Source of the DNA: JAJXZP01 sp963787185
Lineage (GTDB): Bacteria > Spirochaetota > Spirochaetia > Treponematales > Rectinemataceae
Reading direction: 5' to 3'
Length of the DNA stretch: 64,000 nt
Assembly: GCA_963787185.1 (NCBI GenBank)
Contig: CAWBCC010000021.1
Span: 1 to 64,000 of the forward strand
The translations under genes and the position numbers were made by a program. Every line of letters starts with the position of its first letter. Positions within the stretch are counted from its first letter, which is position 1. The notes beneath the pieces were generated by a model that saw nothing but the letters and a program-made list of their open reading frames with translations, did no database searches and was not told where the DNA came from. Positions 45,804 to 53,836 of this stretch are shown here, in pieces.

Positions 45804-47699
45804 TCAGGCATCGCCGGCCGCCGCGGCGGGCGCCCCTTCCCCCGACTCGCCCCGCTCCGTCTTGAAGCGGCCGACCTCCTCGTCGAGACGGGCGCTCCCG
45901 GAGCCGACGTCTTCGGCGAAGCCGTCCACCGACCTGATCGAAGCCCCGATGTCCGCGACGCCCCGGGTGATCTCGGCGATGTTGGACGCCACTTCGTTCG
46001 ATATCCTGCCCACGTCCCCCATCATCGACTGGATCTCCGCCGAGCCTTCGCCCATGGCCTTCGACCCCGACTTGACGCTCAGGGACCGCTCCTGCAGATC
46101 CACCATCGCGGCGAGAATCTGCTTGCTGCCCGTCTGAATCTCGGCGATGCTCGCGTTGATCTCGGCCATCGCCCTCGAAACGTCCTTGATCCTGTCCTCG
46201 ATGGCGGCGAAGGCGCGGTTGGTCCCCGAGTTCGCGCTCGTGGCCTCGTCGATCTTGGCGACGATCGCCTGGATGGATGCGGTGATGTCGCGGGAGCTGG
46301 CCGTCGACGCTTCGGAGAGCTTGCGGATCTCGTCCGCGACCACGGCAAAGCCCCGGCCCGCGTCGCCCGCGTGCGCCGCTTCGATCGCGGCGTTCATGGC
46401 CAGCAGGTTGGTCTGCGACGCGATATTCTGGATCACGCCCGCCATTTCGCGGATCGTTCCGATGTTCCGCGGCACCTCCCCGATCTTCGTGAAGGCCGTC
46501 TCGAAGACCACCCGCCCCCGCTCCGCCTCGGCCACCAGCTCGTCGGCCGAGGCGCGATTGCGCTCGGTGACCCGGGTCATGTTCTCGAGCGAGGAGAGCA
46601 TCTCGGTGACCGAGGCCGTCGCCTCCTCCACCATGGCGCTCTGCCCCTCGATCTGGACATTCAGATCGGCGATGCTGGCGCCGATTTTCCTGATGGAGCC
46701 GGCCGACTCCCCTATGCGGCCGTCCAGGCTCTCGATCTGCCTGCCTATGGACCTCGTGCTCGACTCTATCTGGGTCGTGGAGCTCGTCGCCTCATTGGCC
46801 GCGTCTATGAGTCTGTTCTTGGCCCGGATGTTCGACGTGGATATCTCTTTTATATGGAGGATCGAGGTCGAGAGTCCGTCGAGAAAGCGGTTGAGGTTGC
46901 CCGCCAGAAGACCGATTTCGTCGCGGCTTCTCACCTTGAAATGACCCGTGAGATCTCCTTGGGCCATGATCCCGATGTTCCGGACCAGGCCGATGACCGG
47001 TCGGACGATGGACCGGGCCATCAGCATGGCGATCGCCAGGGCCAGCGCGAAAATACCCGCAACGATGCCCGAGACCACCTCCAGGCTCGTCCTGCGGAGA
47101 TGTCGAATCTCGGCGCTTATGATACGGTCGTTCGCGTCGAGGGTCTGGGCGGAGGCGCTCAGACTGCTGTTGAGATTCTGGATAGAATCCTGCAGGGAAA
47201 ATACGTTGGATCGGGCCTGCGCCAGGAGCGCAGGATCGGCGCCCTGGGCCGCGGAGCCGAAGAATTTCATCATGTAGGCGCTGTCGGAATCATAGAAGAT
47301 ATCCTTCGCGCTCCGGATCAATTCGGCCCAGGTCGACTCGAGGCTCTGGAAGCTGGAATCGGAAAGGGTGCGCAGCTGCCTGACGGCGGCGACGGCCTTG
47401 GCGAGCGCCGGACTGATGCGAGGCAGGAGGACGACTTTGGAATTGATGTCGTCCATGGCGGCATAGTAATTGTGAAGAGCCTTGTCGTATTCGGTCTTCT
47501 GGTCGAAAAAGGTATTCACCATAAGTCGACCCGTCTGCACTTCCAGGTTGGTGATGGCATCGGCCGCGACGATGAAATATTGATGTTCTCTCTCGATCGT
47601 GGAGATCGGTCTCAAGCTCATGAAATAGACGGTCGCGGCGACGGCAAACAATGCCAGGATCGTACCGATCAGGAGCATCAGCTTGGTCCTGAGTTTCAT
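45804..47699 (-). CDS. Methyl-accepting chemotaxis protein, helical-bundle sensor
   Basis: ATG 47699 follows GAGGAG (the frame is open further up). 631 residues: membrane helix at 8-30, periplasmic four-helix-bundle-like domain (about 35-185), second helix, HAMP, then signalling domain with tip TNLLAMNAAIEAAHAGDAG, the same tip class as the CZB receptor at 27388. It stands alone; ligand unknown. Confidence 0.92.
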   Translation of the reverse strand: MKLRTKLMLLIGTILALFAVAATVYFMSLRPISTIEREHQYFIVAADAITNLEVQTGRLMVNTFFDQKTEYDKALHNYYAAMDDINSKVVLLPRISPALAKAVAAVRQLRTLSDSSFQSLESTWAELIRSAKDIFYDSDSAYMMKFFGSAAQGADPALLAQARSNVFSLQDSIQNLNSSLSASAQTLDANDRIISAEIRHLRRTSLEVVSGIVAGIFALALAIAMLMARSIVRPVIGLVRNIGIMAQGDLTGHFKVRSRDEIGLLAGNLNRFLDGLSTSILHIKEISTSNIRAKNRLIDAANEATSSTTQIESSTRSIGRQIESLDGRIGESAGSIRKIGASIADLNVQIEGQSAMVEEATASVTEMLSSLENMTRVTERNRASADELVAEAERGRVVFETAFTKIGEVPRNIGTIREMAGVIQNIASQTNLLAMNAAIEAAHAGDAGRGFAVVADEIRKLSEASTASSRDITASIQAIVAKIDEATSANSGTNRAFAAIEDRIKDVSRAMAEINASIAEIQTGSKQILAAMVDLQERSLSVKSGSKAMGEGSAEIQSMMGDVGRISNEVASNIAEITRGVADIGASIRSVDGFAEDVGSGSARLDEEVGRFKTERGESGEGAPAAAAGDA

Positions 47700-47900
47700 A
47701 AGCTGCTCCTCTTGTCTAATTGAAAATAGGCGCCGGATCCATGAGGGTCGCAAAAGGCATGGTTTTAGAATTCATCCACTTGGCCGAGGCGTCGATAGGA
47801 TTTTGATGTCGTTCGACAGCAAAAAATACCGGGGGCCTCTTAGGAATTATCCACTAGCATTATGAGCATCGCGGGAGAGAGGAAAGTCCAGACGGGAGTC

Positions 47901-48083
47901 TCAATTCGAGGCGTTGAACTCTTCGAACTTGGTCAGGGCGCTTCCGTCCATGTAGCCTCGCGCGATGGCTATCTCTCCGAACTTCCGTCCGTCGCCCGCT
48001 TTCTGGGCATTGAAGATTTCCTCTATCTGGTCTTTCGAAAGCGCACCGATGCCGAGCAGGAAATCTCCTATTTTGACGCTCAT
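47901..48083 (-). CDS. Small protein resembling an MshEN-type helical module (60 aa)
   Basis: A GGAGGCGGGCG site precedes the ATG. The sequence GDFLLGIGALSKDQIEEIFNAQ, with KFGEIAIARGY after it, has the leucine spacing of the N-terminal modules of GspE/MshE-type proteins. In some families these bind cyclic di-GMP, but here one lone module is present. The resemblance is suggestive only. Confidence 0.5.
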   Translation of the reverse strand: MSVKIGDFLLGIGALSKDQIEEIFNAQKAGDGRKFGEIAIARGYMDGSALTKFEEFNASN

Positions 48084-48260
48084 CGCCCGCCTCCAGCATG
48101 TATCCTATGGTTGCTCCGATTCCGAAAAACAGGGCCCGGCTTCCGGTCATGCCCGCAACGGAGGGTCGCTGTTAATATTATTTATCTTAGTGCGGCCGCC
48201 CCGGAATATCAAGGCGACGAATCTCCGCATCCGGGTTTTCGCGCACGATCCTGCGCCGCC

Positions 48261-48288
48261 TTGACGCGGTGCCCGAACGGGATAGAAT
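48261..48288 (+). promoter_or_regulatory. Putative sigma-70 promoter of the small-protein operon
   Basis: TTGACG (48261-48266), 16-base spacer, TAGAAT (48283-48288), about 70 bases before the first small gene. Confidence 0.6.
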
Positions 48289-48358
48289 GTGAGACGGAAA
48301 AATCCCCGCGAATGGCGATATCCGTGATATGAACGGAGAATCTCGGTGAGGAGGGACT

Positions 48359-48577
48359 ATGGCAAAAAAGGCGACCGCCGCTTCAGGGGCTCAAAAGGCT
48401 AAGGTCGATGGGACTCTTGCCAAGAAGAGTGCCGTCAGGAAAGTCGCAGCCGGGCCGGCGCCCGCCAAGAAACCGATTGCCGAGAAAGCGATCGTCGAAA
48501 AATCGTCCGCCGGGAAGACTCCGCCCAAGAAGACGGAATCAGTTCTGGCACTCCTAGACAGGTGGACAAACAATTAG
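48359..48577 (+). CDS. Lys/Ala/Pro-rich basic protein, histone H1-like tail (72 aa)
   Basis: GAGGAGGG site 5 bases before ATG. The product is made of AKK/APAKKP-type repeats, strongly basic and probably disordered, like bacterial H1-type nucleoid proteins, with a short hydrophobic C-terminal end (VLALLDRW). DNA or RNA binding is inferred from composition only. The next gene encodes a very acidic protein 20 bases on. Confidence 0.65.
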   Translation: MAKKATAASGAQKAKVDGTLAKKSAVRKVAAGPAPAKKPIAEKAIVEKSSAGKTPPKKTESVLALLDRWTNN

Positions 48578-48597
48578 GTCGGGTGAAGGAGGCTATC

Positions 48598-48825
48598 GTG
48601 ATAGTCGATCATGCCACGGACGGAGACAGAGAGAATAGGCTTCAGTTAATAAAAAGTCATCTCGGCCTCGACCTTGACGGCGATCCCGACACAGATGAAG
48701 GTCCGGAAGAGGATTCCGACAATAACGATTTCGAGTCCGAGTTCGAGAAAGACGAAGATTTCTTCGATGACGAAAACGACAGTGATAGCGAAGACGAAGA
48801 CAATGACGAATTTGGTGATGAATGA
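48598..48825 (+). CDS. Highly acidic small protein (75 aa)
   Basis: I pick GTG 48598 because AAGGAGG lies 5 bases upstream; a GTG at 48562 in the same frame overlaps the previous gene. After a short folded part (VDHATDGDRENRLQLIKSHLGLDL) the last 45 residues are almost all Asp, Glu, Asn and Ser. It could neutralise or chaperone the preceding basic protein. The ATG of the flavoprotein gene follows 31 bases later. Confidence 0.6.
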   Translation: MIVDHATDGDRENRLQLIKSHLGLDLDGDPDTDEGPEEDSDNNDFESEFEKDEDFFDDENDSDSEDEDNDEFGDE

Positions 48826-48856
48826 CGAGCATGATACGGGAAATCGGAGGATCGGG

Positions 48857-49432
48857 ATGAAGGTGCTGGGAATAAATGGAAGCCCCCGCAAGGCCGGGAA
48901 TACGGATTACATCATGAAGGTAGTTTTCGAGATTCTGGAATCGGCGGGGATTCAGACGGAAATGATCCAGATAGGCGGTAAGATCGTCAGGGGCTGCAAC
49001 GGTTGCAGGTTGTGCTTCAAGAACAAGGACGATCGCTGCGTCATAGCGGACGACGGCCTGAACGAGATATTCCCCAAGCTCAAGGGCTGCGACGGCATTC
49101 TCCTGGGCTCTCCCACCTATTTCAGCGATATCACCCCCGAGATGAAGGCGTTCATGGATCGTTCCGGATTTGTGTCCAACGCCAATGGAGGCTACCTCAT
49201 CCACAAGGCGGGGGCGTCAGTCACCGCCGTCCGAAGGGGCGGCGCCGTCCACAGTCTGGACTCCATGAACCACTGGCTCCATTACCAGCAGACCTTCATG
49301 GTGGGTTCGTCCTACTGGAACATGGTCTACGGCAGAGAGGTCGGGGAGGCCCAAAAGGACGAGGAAGGCATGAATACGATGAGGACCTTGGGACACAATA
49401 TGGTTTACCTGCTGGAGAAGCTCAAGACATAA
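48857..49432 (+). CDS. Iron-sulfur flavoprotein (NADPH-dependent FMN reductase fold)
   Basis: 191 residues from ATG 48857 (GGAGG upstream). A flavodoxin-like FMN site GINGSPRKAGNTD comes first, followed by a compact cluster motif C47-x2-C50-x2-C53-x7-C61, the signature of Isf-type iron-sulfur flavoproteins, and GSPTYF for the flavin ring. Such proteins shuttle electrons in anaerobes. Same strand as the two small-protein genes; a terminator is not obvious after it. Confidence 0.88.
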   Translation: MKVLGINGSPRKAGNTDYIMKVVFEILESAGIQTEMIQIGGKIVRGCNGCRLCFKNKDDRCVIADDGLNEIFPKLKGCDGILLGSPTYFSDITPEMKAFMDRSGFVSNANGGYLIHKAGASVTAVRRGGAVHSLDSMNHWLHYQQTFMVGSSYWNMVYGREVGEAQKDEEGMNTMRTLGHNMVYLLEKLKT

Positions 49433-49757
49433 GGGGCTGTCCAAAAAGGCAGCAGGGGTATATCCCGCTTCGAACTTATCGAATGACGTACCGGCGCGAG
49501 GTTGCCGTGCACGAAGGGCAGCTACAATAGAGCCTCATTTCATGTGCTGATACACGTCTCCCTTTGCCGGTCCGTTTGGGGGATACGAACAGAAATCCGC
49601 GAATTCTCATCCAGGGCCTGGATCGGCTTCCTGCCGTCGAGCGGAATCGCCGGAGTTTTCGATAAAAAAAAGTCGATACCCCCTTGAAGCAAATGTCGGC
49701 CCGTGTATACTGATCCTACCTACGGTGAGGATATTTTCTGAAACCAAGGAGAGATCA
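49433..49757 (+). other. Intergenic region before the HydG-like gene
   Basis: About 325 bases with no convincing gene. The only clear signal is the promoter at 49684-49711. Confidence 0.5.
49684..49711 (+). promoter_or_regulatory. Putative promoter of the HydG-like gene
   Basis: TTGAAG (49684-49689), 16-base spacer, TATACT (49706-49711), 46 bases before the start codon. Confidence 0.6.
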
Positions 49758-51263
49758 ATGCTCGATTCGGGTTCGAATGGTCAATCGTGGAAGGACAGGG
49801 TCGTCCGCCAGGACGAGATCGACAAGTATCTGGTAAACGGCAAAGACTTCATCGACGACGCTCTCATCAAGGCTCAGCTCGCGCGCAACACCGAGCCGGA
49901 GCCGGCGAGGATACGCGAGATTCTCGCCAAGGCCGCCGACATCGAGTCGCTCGATCCGGGGGACGCCGCGGCGCTGCTGAACGTGAGCGACGAGGGCCTC
50001 TGGGAGGAAATCTTCGACGCGGCGGCGGCGGTCAAGACCAAGGTCTACGACAACCGCGTGGTCACCTTCGCGCCTCTGTACCTGGGCAGCAAGTGCGTGA
50101 ACGACTGCATCTACTGCGGCTTCCGCGCGAGCAATAGGGCCATCGAGCGGCGCGCCCTCGGCTTCGAGGAGATCGAAGAGGAGGCGCGGGTCCTTGCGGG
50201 CACGCTCGGCCACAAGCGTCTGGTCGCCGTGTACGGCGAGCATCCGGAGACCGACGCGGACTACATCGCCGAGAGCATGCGCAGGATCTACGGCATCAAG
50301 GTCCAGGCGCGCGTCGGCAGGGGCGAGATCCGCCGCGTCAACATCAACGCCGCGCCGATGTCCATCGCGGACCTCGGCAAGCTCCAACGCGCCGGCATCG
50401 GCACCTTCCAGGTCTTTCAGGAAACCTACGATCACGCGGTCTACGGTTCGGTCCACCCCGCCGGCAGCATCAAGGCCAATTACGATTGGCGCCTCTACGC
50501 CCTGCACCGCGCCATGGAAGCGGGCATCGACGACGTGGCCATCGGGGCGCTCTTCGGCCTGGGCGACTGGCGCTTCGAGGTCATGGGCATGCTCTACCAC
50601 GCCAAGGACCTGGAGCGGCAGTTCGGTCTGGGGCCCCACACCGTCTCCATGCCCCGGATCGAGCCTGCGGCGGACACGGACTTCAGCTGGCTCACGAACC
50701 GAGTCTCGGACCGCGACTTCAAGCGCATCGTCGCCTCTCTGAAGCTGGCCATCCCCTACGCGGGTCTCATCGTGACCTGCAGGGAGAGCCCCGAGATGAT
50801 GCGCGACCTCAGTCCCATGTACACCCAGCGCGACGCGTCGAGCCGTATCGGGGTGGGCGCCTATGAGGATTCGGCGAAGCACCAGAAGGAGGAGCGCCAG
50901 CAGTTCATGCTCGGGGACACGCGCTCGCTCGACGAGGTGGTACGCGAGCTGGCCTCGATGGGCTACATCACCTCGTTCTGCACCGCGGGCTACCGCTGCG
51001 GCAGGACGGGCAAGAAGATCATGGGTCTCCTCAAGAGCGGCCGCGAGGGATGCTTCTGCAAGCTCAACGCGGTGCTCACCTTCCAGGAGTGGCTTGAGGA
51101 TTTCGCCTCGCCCGAGACCAAGGCCGTCGGCGAGAAAATCATCGCGAAGGAGTTGGCCGAGATCAAGGCGCGGGTTCCTGCGGACTACAGCCCGGAGCTC
51201 TATCGGGAGTTCGTGAACGACCGCGAGCGCATCGCGCACGGCGAACGCGACCTCTACTTCTGA
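49758..51263 (+). CDS. hydG: HydG-like radical SAM enzyme ([FeFe]-hydrogenase maturase family)
   Basis: 501 residues from ATG 49758 (AAGGAGAG upstream). Radical SAM cluster C113-x3-C117-x2-C120 (CVNDCIYCGF) and a ThiH/HydG-type barrel; the C-terminus ends in the HydG-like block CTAGYRCGRTG, then CFCKLNAVLTF. HydG cleaves tyrosine to supply CO and cyanide for the H-cluster. Canonical HydG has Cys-x2-Cys-x22-Cys for the second cluster; here the middle position (411) is Gly and a Cys appears at 414 instead. It may therefore be a divergent HydG or a related tyrosine lyase. No hydE, hydF or hydrogenase is nearby. Confidence 0.82.
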   Translation: MLDSGSNGQSWKDRVVRQDEIDKYLVNGKDFIDDALIKAQLARNTEPEPARIREILAKAADIESLDPGDAAALLNVSDEGLWEEIFDAAAAVKTKVYDNRVVTFAPLYLGSKCVNDCIYCGFRASNRAIERRALGFEEIEEEARVLAGTLGHKRLVAVYGEHPETDADYIAESMRRIYGIKVQARVGRGEIRRVNINAAPMSIADLGKLQRAGIGTFQVFQETYDHAVYGSVHPAGSIKANYDWRLYALHRAMEAGIDDVAIGALFGLGDWRFEVMGMLYHAKDLERQFGLGPHTVSMPRIEPAADTDFSWLTNRVSDRDFKRIVASLKLAIPYAGLIVTCRESPEMMRDLSPMYTQRDASSRIGVGAYEDSAKHQKEERQQFMLGDTRSLDEVVRELASMGYITSFCTAGYRCGRTGKKIMGLLKSGREGCFCKLNAVLTFQEWLEDFASPETKAVGEKIIAKELAEIKARVPADYSPELYREFVNDRERIAHGERDLYF

Positions 51264-51317
51264 GCGGGCCGGCCGCGGGCGGGCTCGCCGCGGCCATATC
51301 AGACCGCGGCTCGGAAC

Positions 51318-51385
51318 CATTCAGGCGACCAGCTTCCGCGCTACTACTATGCATCGGCCCGGTAGGGGAGGCAAAGACTTCTTAG
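51318..51385 (-). pseudogene. Deleted remnant of an MNT gene and its promoter
   Basis: Compared with the intact MNT gene at 52111-52452, this has the first codons (from the ATG at 51352), then jumps straight to the last codons (AAGCTGGTCGCCTGA) and the following ATG of a partner gene. Some 300 bases are missing in between. The promoter-like TTGCCT upstream is kept. It shows that the toxin-antitoxin unit was here more than once. Confidence 0.65.
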
Positions 51386-51390
51386 CGTGA

Positions 51391-51558
51391 GAAGTGCGCG
51401 ATCGCCAAGAGACTATTCGGGCCGGAACATGGGGCGCCCGGCGGACGGGGGTTCGGACACTCCGCAGACCCTTTGACCGAGGACGGTCCGGACCTCAGCC
51501 AGCCGAAGCCGGGGCCCCATGTTCCGGCCCAGGAAGAACTATTGCGATCGCGCACTTG
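51391..51558. repeat. 168-base palindromic element, copy 1
   Basis: Outer arms AAGTGCGCGATCGC (51392-51405) and its complement (51544-51557) and inner arms of 16 bases (51419-51434 with 51516-51531) are perfect inverted repeats around a GC-rich centre. An almost identical copy lies exactly 1100 bases downstream (52491-52658). No protein is needed to explain the open frames within it. Confidence 0.85.
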
Positions 51559-51583
51559 TTGGGCGATGTACTTCCCCTCTCCA

Positions 51584-51697
51584 TAAATTCCCTATGGTAG
51601 CGACCATGACGGCCTTTATTGTATGCAGCCGGTTCTCGGCCTCGTCGAAGACCTTGGAGTGGGGCGAGCGGAAGACCTCGTCGTGGATTCTCAGAAA
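51584..51697 (-). pseudogene. Duplicated 3' end of argF
   Basis: About 110 bases match the last codons of argF at 52773-52890 with roughly one change in ten, through the codons for the C-terminal MVATIGNL. The stop codon is not preserved. The HEPN gene ends inside this duplicate. It is the scar of an insertion into, or tandem duplication around, the end of argF. Confidence 0.8.
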
Positions 51698-52110
51698 GTC
51701 GACGGAAGATTGGCCCCCATATTCTCGTTTGCATAGGCAACAATTGAAGCAACTATGCTTATCGCGTCGGACAAACCCTGCTCCGATTCGACCTGATCGC
51801 TCTTTACGAAAACATCATAATCGCAGGACTGGCGCGCGTCGTAAAGACGGCTCAATGCTCTACCGAGTTCTTTCGGAAGGGTTCCGGCCGCTATAAACTC
51901 CTTATTGAAGGCGCCGATGAGCTGGCCATGTCGGCTGAATGAACGACCATCGAGAAAGAACAGCAAGCTAACAGCATGGAAAGCGGCGTAGTAGGCGCGG
52001 GAAAGGGCGTCGTTGTAATGCCCCTGTACATGGAGGCTCCGTGCAGACGAAAGCTTTTCTGCGGCGGCCGCGAGCATCGCGAGGGCGGTCGCTCTTTCGT
52101 TCGGATCCAT
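51691..52110 (-). CDS. HEPN-domain protein of an HEPN/MNT pair
   Basis: 139 residues, all helical, with the HEPN pattern SRAYYAAFHAVSLL and RQSCDYDV. The Arg-x4-6-His RNase motif of active HepT toxins is not visible, so it may belong to the non-catalytic HEPN group or have diverged. Its ATG directly follows the MNT stop (TGAATG). The C-terminus runs into the duplicated argF sequence, which supplies the final residues and stop. Confidence 0.85.
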   Translation of the reverse strand: MDPNERATALAMLAAAAEKLSSARSLHVQGHYNDALSRAYYAAFHAVSLLFFLDGRSFSRHGQLIGAFNKEFIAAGTLPKELGRALSRLYDARQSCDYDVFVKSDQVESEQGLSDAISIVASIVAYANENMGANLPSTF

Positions 52111-52452
52111 TCAGGCGACCAGCTTCCCCTCGCGCTGGATGTTCCACCCCAGGGGAGAGCATCGGGCAGCTAGCCAAATTCCCGGCGTATAGACGATGCT
52201 CGCCACGAGCGCGCCCCACAATTCCATGCACTGCCATTCGGCCTCCTGGACTATCCTCCTGAGCTCGGGTAGTTCACCTTCGGCGATGACGAGCATGTCA
52301 TAGTCGGAATCGAGCCCGGCGTCTCCTCGCGCGCGCGATCCAAAAAGCCAGACTTCCTTCAACGATTGCCCCAATGAGGCTCGAAGAAAACCGAGAAAGG
52401 CATCAGCAACCGCGTGTCCATCCGCGACGTCATCCATGCCAGTACTATACAT
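52111..52452 (-). CDS. MNT-type nucleotidyltransferase (antitoxin-like)
   Basis: The active-site motif GSRARG with SDYD fits the GS-x10-D-x-D pattern of minimal nucleotidyltransferases that AMPylate HEPN partners. 113 residues from ATG 52452. However, the promoter's -10 box overlaps that ATG, so translation more likely starts at the ATG at 52437 (108 residues), possibly on a leaderless transcript. The C-terminus couples to the HEPN gene. Confidence 0.85.
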   Translation of the reverse strand: MYSTGMDDVADGHAVADAFLGFLRASLGQSLKEVWLFGSRARGDAGLDSDYDMLVIAEGELPELRRIVQEAEWQCMELWGALVASIVYTPGIWLAARCSPLGWNIQREGKLVA

Positions 52453-52472
52453 CGGCCCGGCAGTGCAGGCAA
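52444..52472 (-). promoter_or_regulatory. Promoter of the MNT-HEPN operon
   Basis: On the minus strand TTGCCT (52467-52472), 17-base spacer, TATAGT (52444-52449). Transcription would begin about 7 bases later, at the ATG at 52437. Confidence 0.6.
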
Positions 52473-52490
52473 AGGCTTCTTAGCGTGTGA

Positions 52491-52658
52491 GAAGTGCGCG
52501 ATCGCCAAGAGACTATTCGGGCCGGAACATGGGGCGCCCGGCGGACGGGGGTTCGGACACTCCGCAGACCCTTTGACCGAGGACCGTCCGGACCTCCGCC
52601 AGCCGAAGCCGGGGCCCCATGTTCCGGCCCAGGAAGAACTATTGCGATCGCGCACTTG
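52491..52658. repeat. 168-base palindromic element, copy 2
   Basis: Nearly identical to 51391-51558 at an offset of exactly 1100 bases, with only a few substitutions. The wider direct repeat reaches from about 52437 to 52705. It lies between argF and the promoter of the MNT gene. Confidence 0.85.
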
Positions 52659-52682
52659 TTGGGCGATGTACTTCCCCTCTCC

Positions 52683-52804
52683 ATAAATTTCCTATGGTAG
52701 CGACCATCACTCGTAATGGTCGCCTTCTATAAATTTCCTATGGTAGCAACCATCACTCGTAATGGTCGCCTTCTATAAATTTCCTATGGTAGCGACCATT
52801 ACGG
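52683..52804. repeat. 46-base tandem repeats at the argF end
   Basis: Units start at 52683, 52729 and 52775. The third is the genuine end of argF; the first two are copies of its last eight codons plus 20 bases. Each spacer part with the following unit can form a hairpin (GCGACCAT with ATGGTCGC), which may act in termination. Confidence 0.8.
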
Positions 52805-53774
52805 CCTTGATCGTGTGCAGCCGATTCTCGGCCTCGTCGAAGACCTTGGAGTGGCGCGAGCGGAAGACCTCGTCGGAGACTTCCATTTCCTTGAGGCCGT
52901 GTTTCTTCAGGATGTCCTTGCCGATGTCGGTCTCGGTGTCGTGGAAGGCGGGAAGGCAGTGAAGGAAGATGCAGTCCGGGTTGCCCGTCTTCCCGACGAA
53001 GTCCATGGTGACCCGGTACTTCTCGAGCTGCTTGATTCGCTCCTCGAACTTGGCTTCTTCGCCCATGGAGACCCAGACGTCGGTGTAGAGGGCGTCGGCG
53101 CCCGCGAGGGCCGCGTCGGCCTGTTCGATGCTGAAGAACTCGATCTTCCCGCCGGTCCGGGCCGCGACGGCCCTCATCTCGGCGCTGAGCTTCTCGTTGG
53201 GCCAGAGCTCCTTGGGGGCGAGGGCGACGAAGTGCATGCCCATCTTGGCCGAGCCGATCATGAGGGCGTTGCCCATGTTGTTGCGTGCGTCGCCGCAGTA
53301 GACGAGCTTACACTTGCCCAGAGGCTTGTCGACGTTCTCTTCGATGGTCTGGAAGTCGGCGAGGATCTGGGTGGGGTGGTCCTCGTCGGTGAGGCCGTTC
53401 CACACGGGGACACCCGAGTACTTGGCGAGGTCCTCGACGAGTTTCTGGGAAAAGCCGCGGTATTGTATGCCGTCGTACATGCGCCCCAGGACCTTGGCCG
53501 TGTCCTCCACCGACTCTTTCTTGCCCATCTGGCTGTTGGTGAGGAAGGTGGCGTTGCCGCCCTCGTCCCAGCAGGCTGTTTCGAAGGCGCAGCGGGTGCG
53601 GGTCGAGGCTTTGTCGAAGATGAGGACTATGTTTTTGCGCTGCAGAAGATCGCCCTTGATTCCGGCGCGCTTCTTGTTCTTGAGGTCGCGGGCGAGATCG
53701 AGCATGTAGCGTATCTCTTCGGTGGTGAAATCTTTGAGGGTCAGGAAACTGCGTCCTTTGAGATTGACGGGCAT
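52773..53774 (-). CDS. argF: Ornithine carbamoyltransferase
   Basis: 333 residues with the carbamoyl-phosphate motif STRTR (57-61), the HPTQ motif near 136, and the ornithine/catalytic loop FLHCLPAFH near 272. It makes citrulline from ornithine and carbamoyl phosphate, or runs backwards in arginine catabolism; the length suits either argF or arcB. No other arginine gene is in the window. AGGAGG precedes the ATG. Confidence 0.93.
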   Translation of the reverse strand: MPVNLKGRSFLTLKDFTTEEIRYMLDLARDLKNKKRAGIKGDLLQRKNIVLIFDKASTRTRCAFETACWDEGGNATFLTNSQMGKKESVEDTAKVLGRMYDGIQYRGFSQKLVEDLAKYSGVPVWNGLTDEDHPTQILADFQTIEENVDKPLGKCKLVYCGDARNNMGNALMIGSAKMGMHFVALAPKELWPNEKLSAEMRAVAARTGGKIEFFSIEQADAALAGADALYTDVWVSMGEEAKFEERIKQLEKYRVTMDFVGKTGNPDCIFLHCLPAFHDTETDIGKDILKKHGLKEMEVSDEVFRSRHSKVFDEAENRLHTIKAVMVATIGNL

Positions 53775-53807
53775 GGAAACCTCCTCGTTTCGCGCTCTGC
53801 GTATCGT

Positions 53808-53836
53808 TGTATAGCACGCCGGCCGGGAGGAGTCAA
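53808..53836 (-). promoter_or_regulatory. Promoter of argF
   Basis: On the minus strand TTGACT (53831-53836), 17-base spacer, TATACA (53808-53813), about 34 bases before the ATG. Confidence 0.7.

Noticed and set aside
49758..51263. ThiH or BioB identity for the radical SAM protein
   Set aside because: The long C-terminal block with CTAG, GRTG and FCKLNA belongs to HydG-like proteins and is absent from ThiH and BioB.
51394..52700. A 68-codon frame present in both palindrome copies
   Set aside because: Its conservation is that of the DNA repeat; the frame has no start signal and reads through both arms of a palindrome.
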